NCBI RefSeq assembly: GCF_945906275.1
Contig: NZ_CAMDRA010000020.1
Coordinates: 1 to 34,432, forward strand
Length of the DNA: 34,432 nt
DNA from: Dongia mobilis
GTDB lineage: Bacteria > Pseudomonadota > Alphaproteobacteria > Dongiales > Dongiaceae
Direction of reading: 5' to 3'
Position 1 is the first letter of the stretch. The number at the start of each line of letters is the position of its first letter. The position numbers were made by a program, and so were the translations under genes. The notes under the pieces were generated by a model. It had not been told where the DNA came from, made no database searches, and saw nothing but the letters and a program-made list of their open reading frames with translations. Below are positions 1 to 8,469 of this stretch, piece after piece.

Positions 1-2
1 TC

Positions 3-941
3 GGTTATGAGGTCGATCCGGTGCCGGCCGATGCGCGCGGCCGCGTTGACCTTGCCGCCTTCAAGGCGAAGCTCGGCCCCGATGTCGCCGGCACGATGAT
101 CACCAACCCCAATACCTGCGGCCTGTTCGAGAACGACATCATCGACATCGCCGACGCGATCCACGGCATCGGCGGTTACTTCTATTGCGACGGCGCCAAT
201 TTCAACGCCATCGTCGGCCGCGTGCGGCCGGGCGATCTCGGCGTCGATGCGATGCATATCAACCTCCACAAGACCTTCTCGACGCCCCATGGCGGCGGTG
301 GGCCGGGCTCCGGGCCGGTGGTGCTGTCGGAAGCGCTGGCGCCCTATGCGCCGCTGCCCTATGTGACGCATGGGACGAACGGGTTCGATCTGGTCGAGCA
401 TGATGGCGGGAAGGCGTTCGGGCGCTTGAAAGGCTTTCATGGCCAGATGGGCATGTTCAGCCGTGCCTTGTCCTACATCCTCAGCCACGGCGCCGACGGG
501 TTGCGCCAGGTGTCGGGCGATGCGGTGTTGAACGCCAACTACCTGCAGGCGAGCCTCAAGAGCGACCTCACGGCCGCCTTCCCCGGCACCTGCATGCATG
601 AGGCTTTGTTCAACGACGATTTCCTGGAAGGGACCGGCGTCACCACGCTCGATTTCGCGAAGGCGATGATCGACGAGGGCTATCACCCGATGACCATGTA
701 TTTCCCGCTGGTCGTCCATGGCGCCCTGCTGATGGAGCCGACCGAGACCGAAAGCAAGATCGGTCTTGATCGTTACATCGAGGTGGTGCAGGGATTGGCA
801 CGCCGCGCAAAGGGTGGTGATGCCGCCTATTTCCACGGCGCCCCCTATCACACGCCGCGCCGCCGGTTGGACGAAACGCTGGCCGCGCGCCAGCCGGTGC
901 TCCGCTGGAAGCCGGAAGAGACGAAGAAGGCGGCAGAGTAG
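3..941 (+). CDS. gcvPB: glycine dehydrogenase (decarboxylating) subunit 2, C-terminal part (5' truncated by window edge)
   Basis: Frame open from window start; TNPNTCGLFE, YCDGANFNAIVGRVRPGDLGVDAMHINLHKTFSTPHGGGGPGSGP (PLP-lysine region) typical of GcvP. Confidence 0.95.
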   Translation, partial: GYEVDPVPADARGRVDLAAFKAKLGPDVAGTMITNPNTCGLFENDIIDIADAIHGIGGYFYCDGANFNAIVGRVRPGDLGVDAMHINLHKTFSTPHGGGGPGSGPVVLSEALAPYAPLPYVTHGTNGFDLVEHDGGKAFGRLKGFHGQMGMFSRALSYILSHGADGLRQVSGDAVLNANYLQASLKSDLTAAFPGTCMHEALFNDDFLEGTGVTTLDFAKAMIDEGYHPMTMYFPLVVHGALLMEPTETESKIGLDRYIEVVQGLARRAKGGDAAYFHGAPYHTPRRRLDETLAARQPVLRWKPEETKKAAE

Positions 942-956
942 CGAAGCCACCAGAGC

Positions 957-994
957 TAAACTGTCATTCCCGCTTTCGCGGGAATGACAGTTTA
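957..994. repeat. perfect inverted repeat / hairpin (taaactgtcattcccgc-tttc-gcgggaatgacagttta), REP-like and possible terminator of gcvPB
   Basis: 17-bp perfect arms with a 4-nt loop directly after the gcvPB stop. Confidence 0.85.
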
Positions 995-1021
995 GGATTC
1001 GGCCGCTAACTGAAAACACCC

Positions 1022-1966
1022 TCACCGTTCCTTGCGGAACTCCCTGGGTGAGACGCCGAAGGCGTCGCGGAAGGCGCGGCTGAAATGGGCGGCGTCGCTG
1101 AAGCCGTGGGCGAAGGCAATCTCGGAGATTCGCGCCTGCGGGCGCGAGAGTAGATCGTCGCGGCAGCGCTGCAGGCGCTGGCGCCAGATCCAGCGATCGA
1201 CGGTGAGGCCGCTATCGTGGAACAGGCGGTGCAGCTGCCGCGCCGAGATGCCCATGCCGGCTGCTACCCGGTCGGGGTCGAGATCGGGATCGTCGAGATT
1301 GCGCAGGATGAAATCCTGGATGCGCGCCCGAAGCGCCCGGTGATAGACGCCCTCGCTTTCATTGTCCTGGGGCGCCATCGCGGCCATGAGGAGATCGAGG
1401 GTCGCGCGCAGCACCGGTGTAGCGCGGGCGGGGGCGAGGTCGCTGCCCTCACGTGCCAATGCGCGGAGATGGGTGGCAAAGAGGGCGCCAGGACCACGCT
1501 GGCCACTGATCGGGCGCATGACCAGATCGGCCGCCATCGGCAGCATCTCGGCCACCAGATCCTGCGGCAGCAGCAGGGTGATCTTTTCGAGGTCCTGCGG
1601 CAGGCCGAACTGGATCGGCCGCGTGCTGTCCCAGAGGGTGAACGAGCCCTGCTCCAGCACCGTCTCGCGGCCGGCCTGTTTAAGGCTCTCTCTACCTTTC
1701 AGGATGTAGAGGATGCCATAGACCGGCGCCTGCAATTGCGCGATCTCATCCGGGCCGCGGCGACCTTCGCAAGGGTCGCAGGCGCACTGCACGATCTGGG
1801 CCGCCCCCAGCGATTGCTGGCGAAAGCGCGCGCGGTAGCTGCCCTCGCTGCGGCGCGGCAGGTCCCAGGGGAGATGCGTCTCGCTCACCGCCTCGCGCCA
1901 CCAATCATATTGGCGGGGGCCCGGCAGATGGGCGCTGGTATGCTGGATGGAGGCGTCGGCTTGCAT
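1022..1966 (-). CDS. AraC family transcriptional regulator
   Basis: C-terminal AraC HTH (MGISARQLHRLFHDSGLTVDRWIWRQRLQRCRDDL...ISEIAFAHGFSDAAHFSRAFRDAFGVSPREFRK). The ATG at 1966 is preferred over the upstream TTG at 1999. Confidence 0.92.
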   Translation of the reverse strand: MQADASIQHTSAHLPGPRQYDWWREAVSETHLPWDLPRRSEGSYRARFRQQSLGAAQIVQCACDPCEGRRGPDEIAQLQAPVYGILYILKGRESLKQAGRETVLEQGSFTLWDSTRPIQFGLPQDLEKITLLLPQDLVAEMLPMAADLVMRPISGQRGPGALFATHLRALAREGSDLAPARATPVLRATLDLLMAAMAPQDNESEGVYHRALRARIQDFILRNLDDPDLDPDRVAAGMGISARQLHRLFHDSGLTVDRWIWRQRLQRCRDDLLSRPQARISEIAFAHGFSDAAHFSRAFRDAFGVSPREFRKER

Positions 1967-2110
1967 CGCGGCACTCACCTGGCTGGCACGGTGAAGCAAT
2001 TAATTGGGCAGCGTCGGGCAAGACCAGCGCAAGCTGCACGGCCATAATTTCCCTCAGAATCCGGGACCAGTCAATTCAACGAGTATCCGGAGCTTCAGGA
2101 GGAGACAAAA

Positions 2111-2557
2111 ATGGCCGACAGCCAATCGGGTACCCATGCGCCCGCCGACAGCAATCCCGCCGATATCATGTGCCAGACCGAGAAGATGGCCTGGATTCCG
2201 TTCACCGACGCCATTTCCTACAAGGTTCTGCGCGTCAGTGCCGAGACCGGCACCTGGACGGTGCTGTTCAAATGCGACAAGGGCTCATCCTTCGCGCCGC
2301 ATTTCCATTACGGCGCCGGCGAATATCTGATGATCAAGGGCGTCATGGATTACCGGGCCGGCGTCGCCCGCGCCGGCGATTACGGCTATGAGCCCTTGGG
2401 CGTCTATCACGAGCGCACCGAATTCGTCGAGGACACGGTGCTGTGGTTTTCGAACCACGGGCCGGTTGCCTTCGTCAATCCCGACAAGTCGATCCTGATG
2501 ATGCTGGACTGGAAATTCTTCGCTGACGCGCAGGCCAAGCAGGCGTTAGCGGCCTGA
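2111..2557 (+). CDS. cupin-domain protein (2,4'-dihydroxyacetophenone dioxygenase / ChrR-cupin-like)
   Basis: Cupin-type HFHYGAGEYLMIKGVMDYR; strong SD aggaggag upstream of the ATG. Confidence 0.75.
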   Translation: MADSQSGTHAPADSNPADIMCQTEKMAWIPFTDAISYKVLRVSAETGTWTVLFKCDKGSSFAPHFHYGAGEYLMIKGVMDYRAGVARAGDYGYEPLGVYHERTEFVEDTVLWFSNHGPVAFVNPDKSILMMLDWKFFADAQAKQALAA

Positions 2558-2586
2558 GCTTCATCATCAGCGTGCGGGAGAATTCC

Positions 2587-3573
2587 ATGACACCGACCAG
2601 GCCGCAATTTCTGTGGATGTACGAGACCATGGTGAAAAGCCGCGCCTTCGAGGAGCGCATCGCCACGGCCTATTTCGAGGGGAAGTCGCCGGTCTTCAAC
2701 ATGGCCAACGGGCCCATACCGGGGGAGATGCATCTTTCCAACGGGCAGGAGCCGTGCGCGGTCGGCGTCTGTGCGCATCTCGATGCCGCAGATTTCGTGA
2801 CGGCGACGCACCGGCCGCATCACATCGCCATCGCCAAGGGGGTCGATCTCGATGCGATGGCGGCGGAGATCTTCGGCAAGAAGACGGGCCTTTCCGGTGG
2901 GCGCGGCGGGCATATGCATCTGTTCGACGCGCGGGTCAATTTCGCCTGTTCCGGCATCATCGCGCAGGGAATGGGTCCGGCGGTGGGGGCTGCCACCGCC
3001 TTCAAATTGCGCGGCGAGAAACGCGTCGCGGTCGCCTTCATCGGCGAGGGGGCGGCCAACCAGGGCGCCTTCCACGAATCGCTCAACCTCGCCGCGGTGT
3101 GGCAGGCGCCGGTCGTGTTCGTGATCGAGGACAATGGCTGGGGCATTTCAGTCTCGAAGGCGCAATCGACCGCTGTCCCGCATAATGACAGCCGCGCAGC
3201 CGCCTATGGTATGCTGGGGCACCGCGTCACCGGCAATGATCCGGCGGCCATCTTCGCGGTGGCCGGCGACGCCATCGCCCGGGCACGAGCCGGCGGTGGC
3301 CCCAGCCTCATCGAGATCGAGACATCGCGCTTGGCCGGGCATTTCATCGGCGATGCCGAGGGCTATCGCCCGGCCGGCGAGAAGGATGCGCTGTTCGCGC
3401 GCGATCCCATCCCGGCCCTGCGCGGCAGATTGCTGGCTGAAGGGATGATGAGCGAGGCAGAGGATCTCGCCATCGTCAAACGGGCCGAGAGTGCCGTCGA
3501 GCAGGCGATTGCCAAGGCGCGGGCGGCGCCCTTCCCCGCTGCCGCCGAAGCCTTCGACCATGTCTTCGCCTGA
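2587..3573 (+). CDS. thiamine pyrophosphate-dependent 2-oxoacid/acetoin-type dehydrogenase E1 component, alpha subunit
   Basis: THRPHHIAIAKG, GGRGGHMHLFD, GEGAANQGAFHESLNLAAVWQAPVVFVIEDNGWGIS (TPP motif GDG...N variant). Confidence 0.93.
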   Translation: MTPTRPQFLWMYETMVKSRAFEERIATAYFEGKSPVFNMANGPIPGEMHLSNGQEPCAVGVCAHLDAADFVTATHRPHHIAIAKGVDLDAMAAEIFGKKTGLSGGRGGHMHLFDARVNFACSGIIAQGMGPAVGAATAFKLRGEKRVAVAFIGEGAANQGAFHESLNLAAVWQAPVVFVIEDNGWGISVSKAQSTAVPHNDSRAAAYGMLGHRVTGNDPAAIFAVAGDAIARARAGGGPSLIEIETSRLAGHFIGDAEGYRPAGEKDALFARDPIPALRGRLLAEGMMSEAEDLAIVKRAESAVEQAIAKARAAPFPAAAEAFDHVFA

Positions 3574-3588
3574 TCCGGAGTACATCTG

Positions 3589-4632
3589 ATGACTGCGACA
3601 GCGACAATTCTGCCGAACCGCGCCAAGCGCAACCTCACCATCGCCAAGGCGATGGCGGAGGCGCTGGCGCAGGAGATGCGCCGCGACCCATCGGTGCTGG
3701 TGATGGGCGAGGATATCGCCGCTTTGGGCGGGGTGTTCGGTAATACGCGCGGCCTCCTCGAGGAATTCGGGCCGGCACGCATCCGCGACACGCCGATTTC
3801 GGAGACGGGCTTCATCGGGGCCGCCGTCGGCATGGCGGCGGTCGGCATGCGGCCGGTGGTGGAGCTGATGTTCGTCGATTTCTTCGGCGTGTGCATGGAT
3901 GCGATCTACAACATGGCTGCGAAGAACTGCTATTTCTCCGGCGGGCAATCGGCGGTTCCCATGGTGCTGATGACCTCGGTCGGCGGCGGCTATGGCGATG
4001 CGGGGCAGCACAGCCAGTGCCTCTATGGCACCTTTGCGCACCTCCCCGGCATGAAGGTGGTGGTGCCGAGCAACGCCTATGACGCCAAGGGGCTGATGGT
4101 GAGCGCCATCCGCGACAACAATCCGGTCATCTTCATGTTCCACAAGGCGCTGCAGGGCATGGGCTGGCTCGGCACCGTGCAGGGCAGCATCAACGACGTG
4201 CCGGAGGATGCCTATACCGTGCCGTTCGGCCAGGCGGCGATCGCGCGCGCAGGCCGGGACATCACCATCGTCGGCCTCGGCGCCACTGTGCATCTGGCGC
4301 TTGATGCCGCGGAGGAGCTAATAGCCAACGGCATTGAGGCCGAAGTGGTCGATCTTCGCTCGCTGGTGCCCCTCGACCGCGCCACGGTCAATGCGTCGGT
4401 CAAGAGGACCGGGCGGCTGCTGGTGGTCGATGAGGATTATCAGAGCTATGGCGTCTCTGGCGAGATCATCGCCTCGGTGGTGGAAGCCGGCACGGTGCTG
4501 ACATCGCCACCGAGGCGCATCGCTTTTCCCGACATTCCCATTCCCTTCAGCCCGACGCTGGAACGACCGGCTCTCCCCAGCGCCGAGAAGATCGTGGCGG
4601 CGGTCACCGACATGGTGCGAGGGGGGCGATGA
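3589..4632 (+). CDS. 2-oxoacid/acetoin-type dehydrogenase E1 component, beta subunit
   Basis: MGEDIAALGGVFGNTRGLLEEFGPARIRDTPISETGFIGAAVGMA and C-terminal transketolase domain; follows E1-alpha. Confidence 0.94.
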   Translation: MTATATILPNRAKRNLTIAKAMAEALAQEMRRDPSVLVMGEDIAALGGVFGNTRGLLEEFGPARIRDTPISETGFIGAAVGMAAVGMRPVVELMFVDFFGVCMDAIYNMAAKNCYFSGGQSAVPMVLMTSVGGGYGDAGQHSQCLYGTFAHLPGMKVVVPSNAYDAKGLMVSAIRDNNPVIFMFHKALQGMGWLGTVQGSINDVPEDAYTVPFGQAAIARAGRDITIVGLGATVHLALDAAEELIANGIEAEVVDLRSLVPLDRATVNASVKRTGRLLVVDEDYQSYGVSGEIIASVVEAGTVLTSPPRRIAFPDIPIPFSPTLERPALPSAEKIVAAVTDMVRGGR

Positions 4633-4859
4633 TCCCGGTGGTGATTCCGCCCGACCTCTGGGAAGGGGATGCTGAAGGCGCCGTCTCGGCCTGGCTGTTC
4701 GCCGAGGGGGATGCGGTGCGTGCCGGCGACCTCATCGCCGAGGTGATGGTCGAGAAAACCAGCTATGACGTGACGGCACCGGCTGATGGTATGCTGCAGA
4801 TCCGCATTCCGGCGGAGATACCTTTCAAGCGCGGCGCCATCATTGCCGCGATCGGCTGA
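4629..4859 (+). CDS. stand-alone lipoyl (biotinyl/lipoyl attachment) domain protein, 76 aa
   Basis: WLFAEGDAVRAGDLIAEVMVEKTSYDVTAPADG, with the predicted lipoyl lysine in VEKTS; ATGA overlap with E1-beta; no peripheral-binding or acyltransferase domain. Confidence 0.88.
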   Translation: MIPVVIPPDLWEGDAEGAVSAWLFAEGDAVRAGDLIAEVMVEKTSYDVTAPADGMLQIRIPAEIPFKRGAIIAAIG

Positions 4860-4871
4860 GGATTAGCTTCC

Positions 4872-5558
4872 ATCTGGCAGATCGAGACGGAAACCGACGG
4901 CGATATCGAAGGCGATGCGCGGCTGCTCGACCGTGTCGGCGATGGCGCGCGACCGTTGGCGCGACTGTGGCAGACGGCGGCTGCGTGCCTCGCCGTGCCG
5001 TCGCGCATCAGCGCGCTCCCCGGCTTCGCCGAGGCCGCCGCGCGGTCGGCGGCGCGGGACTGGCCGGTCATTGTCCGCGCGACCGGCGGTGCCCCGGTGC
5101 CACAATTTCCCGGCATGCTCAATGTGGCGCTCGCCTATCGGCTGGATGCCGACCGGCCCTGGTCGCTCGATGATGGCTATCGGCATCTGGCGCATCTGCT
5201 GACCGGGGCCCTGAAGCCCCTGGACCTGGTGGTCGAGATCGGCGAGATCGCCGACGCCTTCTGCCCCGGCCGCTATGATCTCAGCCTTGGTGGCCGCAAG
5301 ATCGCGGGCCTTGCCCAGCGCCGCCGGCGTGCCACGGATGGCGGGCAGGCGGTGCTGGCCCATGCCTGCCTGCTGGTGGCGGGCGACGTCGCAGCACCCT
5401 TCGGGGCTTTGGCCGCGTTCGAGGATTCCTTCATGCCGGACCGGAAATGGCGGGTCGAGGCCAGTACGACGCTTGGTGCGCATCTGGGTTCGAATGATGT
5501 GATGGCGGATGTGATCGGCGCGATCACGGAAACTTTGCTCAGCGCGCCCACGCCGTAA
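4872..5558 (+). CDS. lipoate-protein ligase A-like (BPL/LPL catalytic domain); start codon non-canonical or lost
   Basis: VIVRATGGAPVPQFPGMLNVALAY, CPGRYDLSLGGRKIAGLAQRRRR (GRKIAG lysine motif). The frame is open from the TGA of the lipoyl gene; LplA-like sequence extends upstream of the first TTG (4956) to an ATC at 4872, 9 nt after GAGGA. Confidence 0.75.
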   Translation: MWQIETETDGDIEGDARLLDRVGDGARPLARLWQTAAACLAVPSRISALPGFAEAAARSAARDWPVIVRATGGAPVPQFPGMLNVALAYRLDADRPWSLDDGYRHLAHLLTGALKPLDLVVEIGEIADAFCPGRYDLSLGGRKIAGLAQRRRRATDGGQAVLAHACLLVAGDVAAPFGALAAFEDSFMPDRKWRVEASTTLGAHLGSNDVMADVIGAITETLLSAPTP

Positions 5559-5580
5559 AGTCATCTGGTTCTTTATGTCC

Positions 5581-5669
5581 GTCATCCCCGGGCTTGACCC
5601 GGGGATCGGGTTCGACCGGGTTGGAGCTTTCAGTTGCAGACTGATCCCCGGGTCAAGCCCGGGGATGAC
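5581..5669. repeat. REP-like doublet: 27-bp perfect inverted repeats, 35-bp spacer
   Basis: gtcatccccgggcttgacccggggatc (5581-5607) is the exact reverse complement of gatccccgggtcaagcccggggatgac (5643-5669); each arm has its own ccccggg/cccgggg palindrome. Confidence 0.95.
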
Positions 5670-5756
5670 GATTGAAGAAGCGCTGCGACCGCTTGCACTC
5701 TCTTCGCGCTCCCGTTTACATCGCTGCACCGAAAACTGACCGCGAGTAACGCCCAC

Positions 5757-6119
5757 ATGTCCGCGACACCCGAACCGATCGCTCCTGAGATTTCCTATGA
5801 TGATTTCCGCAGGGTGGACATTCGCGTCGGCACCATCGTCGCCGCCGAGCCCTATCCGGAAGCCCGGCGGCCGGCCTACAAGCTCACCGTCGATTTCGGG
5901 CCGGAGATCGGGGAGAAGCGCTCCTCGGCGCAGATCACGGCGCGCTACCGGCTCGACGAACTGGTCGGGCGCCAGGTGGCAGCGGTGGTGAACTTCCCGA
6001 AGAAGCAGATCGGCAAGTTCATGTCCGAGGTGCTGGTGCTGGGCTTTCCCGATGAAAATGACGAGGTGGTGCTGATCGCCCCCACCCTCGGCGTCCCCAA
6101 TGGCGGCCGGCTCTATTAG
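5757..6119 (+). CDS. csaA: tRNA-binding / export-related chaperone CsaA
   Basis: DFRRVDIRVGTIVAAEPYPEARRPAYKLTVDFG...SSAQIT...VVNFPKKQIGKFMSEVLVLGF. Confidence 0.93.
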   Translation: MSATPEPIAPEISYDDFRRVDIRVGTIVAAEPYPEARRPAYKLTVDFGPEIGEKRSSAQITARYRLDELVGRQVAAVVNFPKKQIGKFMSEVLVLGFPDENDEVVLIAPTLGVPNGGRLY

Positions 6120-6179
6120 ATTTAACAAGTATTTACTTTTCTAAGTTTCGGCGCGACCATGCCAGTCTCATCAGAGGAG

Positions 6180-7763
6180 ATGGACATGGCCTGGATCGAC
6201 GTCGCGGCGGCACCTGAGCTCGACGCCCAGGGCAAGCTGGTCGTGCGGCATGAGGGACGGCAGATCCTGCTCATGAGCACGCCGGCCGGCCTGTTCGCCT
6301 GCGTCAACCGCTGTCCCCATGAAGGCTATCCGCTGCGCGAGGGCACGCTCAGCCAGGATGGCGGCGGCTGCGTCCTCACCTGCAACTGGCACAATTGGAA
6401 GTTCGACCTTGCCACCGGCGAGACGCTGGTGGGCGGCGACAGATTGCGGCGCTTTCCGATCCGGCGGCAGGATGCGCGCATAGAGATCGAGATCGTGCCC
6501 GACAAGGCAGCCGAACGACGCGCCGGCATCCTCCAGGGATTGGCGCGCGCCCTCCATGACGATGACCAGCAGCGCCAGGTGCGCGAGATGGCGCGCCTCC
6601 TGCACCTCGGCCTCGATCCGCTCGACGGGATTCGCCATGCCATCCACTGGGTCCATGACCGGCTGGAGTTCGGCACCACCCATGCCATCGCCGCCGCCCC
6701 CGACTGGCTGATGCTGGCGAAGGGCGCGGTGCCGGAAGATGCGCTCATCGCCTATGGCGAGATTCTCGGCCATGTCAGCGACGATGCGCGCGACCGCGGC
6801 CGCTATCCCTTTGCCGAAGGTGGGTGCGCGTGGGACGCGGCAAGCTTCGCCGCCGCCATCGAGGCGCAGGATGAAGCCGCCGCCATCAAGCTGATGCGCG
6901 GCGGGCTTGCCGTGCCATTGTCGCCGGATGATTGGCGGCGCGTGCTGGCTGAGGTGGCGCTGGCGCATTATGCCGATTTCGGCCACGCGCTGATCTATGC
7001 CATGAAATCGGTCGATCTCGTCCTGACGCTGGGACCAGGTGTCGCCGAACCGCTGCTTTCGATGCTGGTACGGTCGTTCTGCTTTGCCACGCGCGAAGAC
7101 CTGCTGCCGGAATTCCGCAGCTACGCGGCGCAGCTCAAGGCATGGGGCCAGCCGGACCGGCCGGCGGAGATCTTCACCGCGGCAGCGTTCCACAAGACAT
7201 CCGCCAGATCGGCGATGGCGACGGTGCGCGGCTGGTCGGCGCTGGCCGGCTGCCAGTTCATCTGGCCGATCCTCATCGAGACGGCGGCGTGGCAATTGCT
7301 GCACATGGACGAGGCGAAGTTCCGCCGGGATGATCTGTCGCTGGCCGACAATGCCAACCGCCTCGACCTCACCCACGCACTGACCTTCGCGGAGGCCGGA
7401 ACCGAGGCTGCCGCCCGGTCGCCGGAACTGTGGCCATCCATCCAGCTGCAGCTCGCCTGCTTCATCGGCCGCAACTGCCGGCATGTCGATGGCGGCCAGG
7501 ATGTGACGGGCTTCACAGTTTCGGATCCGGCGGCGTTCTTTGCCCGTGAACGCGCTGCCATGTTCGACCATGGCAGCGCCCGCTTCATCATTTCCGCCCA
7601 TCTCATCAAGACCCTGAGCGCGGCGGAGCGCCTTGCCGGCCAGCACCCAGCATTGTCCCCGCTGCTGGCCGCCGCACTCAATCGCCTGCTGCACGAGCCG
7701 CTCAAGGAACGGCACATCAAGCGCACCGCCCGGCAGATGCTGGACCTGGTGGCCCAGGAATAA
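6180..7763 (+). CDS. Rieske [2Fe-2S] domain protein with large alpha-helical C-terminal domain (possibly questin-oxidase-like)
   Basis: Rieske motifs CVNRCPHEGYPLREG and CNWHNWKFDL (C-x-H...C-x2-H); SD agaggag region before the ATG at 6180/6186. Confidence 0.82.
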   Translation: MDMAWIDVAAAPELDAQGKLVVRHEGRQILLMSTPAGLFACVNRCPHEGYPLREGTLSQDGGGCVLTCNWHNWKFDLATGETLVGGDRLRRFPIRRQDARIEIEIVPDKAAERRAGILQGLARALHDDDQQRQVREMARLLHLGLDPLDGIRHAIHWVHDRLEFGTTHAIAAAPDWLMLAKGAVPEDALIAYGEILGHVSDDARDRGRYPFAEGGCAWDAASFAAAIEAQDEAAAIKLMRGGLAVPLSPDDWRRVLAEVALAHYADFGHALIYAMKSVDLVLTLGPGVAEPLLSMLVRSFCFATREDLLPEFRSYAAQLKAWGQPDRPAEIFTAAAFHKTSARSAMATVRGWSALAGCQFIWPILIETAAWQLLHMDEAKFRRDDLSLADNANRLDLTHALTFAEAGTEAAARSPELWPSIQLQLACFIGRNCRHVDGGQDVTGFTVSDPAAFFARERAAMFDHGSARFIISAHLIKTLSAAERLAGQHPALSPLLAAALNRLLHEPLKERHIKRTARQMLDLVAQE

Positions 7764-7944
7764 GCCGGAACTGGACCAGGAATGGGGGCAGAGGACCGGC
7801 GCAAATAGAGCCAGAATCGGCCTCCCAGAAACGGCATGGGGGAAAAGGTTCAAGCGATAATCGTTGATGCGTGACGGCGCGCACTGGACGATGTTCAACC
7901 TCGCGCCTATCTTTTCAGGCACAGGAACATCCGGTCCCACAATC

Positions 7945-8469
7945 ATGTCGCTCGATCCCGTCATCCTGGCCCTGCTGGCCGGGCCCGTTGCCATCTCCGT
8001 CGCCGGCCGCAATGCCGAGCTCCGTCCCAGCGTCGCCCATGCCTATGGCTGCCGCGCCGTGGATGAGGGCGCGCGCCTGCGCCTGTTCGTGCTGCGCGAG
8101 GAGACGCGGCAATTGCTGGCCGACATCACCGCCAATGGCGAAGTGGCCACGGTCTACAGCGATGTGCGCAGCTTCCGCTCGGTGCAGATCAAGGGGCATG
8201 GCGCGCGCATCGTGCCGTGCGATGCCGCCGACGTGCAGCGACGCGCCGAGCATCACCGCATCACCGCCGACGAGCTGGTGGCGCTGGGCTATCCCAGGGC
8301 GCTCGCCCATGGCTATTTCAGCGTGCCGGCCAAGGCCGATTTCGTGACCATCGAATTTTCCCCCAGCGATGTGTTCCGGCAGACGCCGGGACCGGGTGCC
8401 GGCGACAAGATCGCCAAGGGCGCGGCCCTCGACCAGGCGCAGCGCGACAAGATCGATGGTGCCGCATGA
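7945..8469 (+). CDS. pyridoxamine 5'-phosphate oxidase-like (FMN-binding split-barrel) protein
   Basis: AISVAGRNAELRPSVAHAYGCRAVDEG...NGEVATVYSDVRSFRSVQIKG pattern; a longer ORF starts at 7864. Confidence 0.65.
   Translation: MSLDPVILALLAGPVAISVAGRNAELRPSVAHAYGCRAVDEGARLRLFVLREETRQLLADITANGEVATVYSDVRSFRSVQIKGHGARIVPCDAADVQRRAEHHRITADELVALGYPRALAHGYFSVPAKADFVTIEFSPSDVFRQTPGPGAGDKIAKGAALDQAQRDKIDGAA

Noticed and set aside
4863-6128. 421-aa minus-strand ORF
   Set aside because: Antisense to the LplA-like gene, REP doublet and csaA. The stretch VIPGLDPGIS...IPGSSPGMTD is just the translated REP palindrome.
6171-8012. 613-aa minus-strand ORF
   Set aside because: Antisense to the Rieske-fusion gene, which has real motifs and an SD; shadow ORF.
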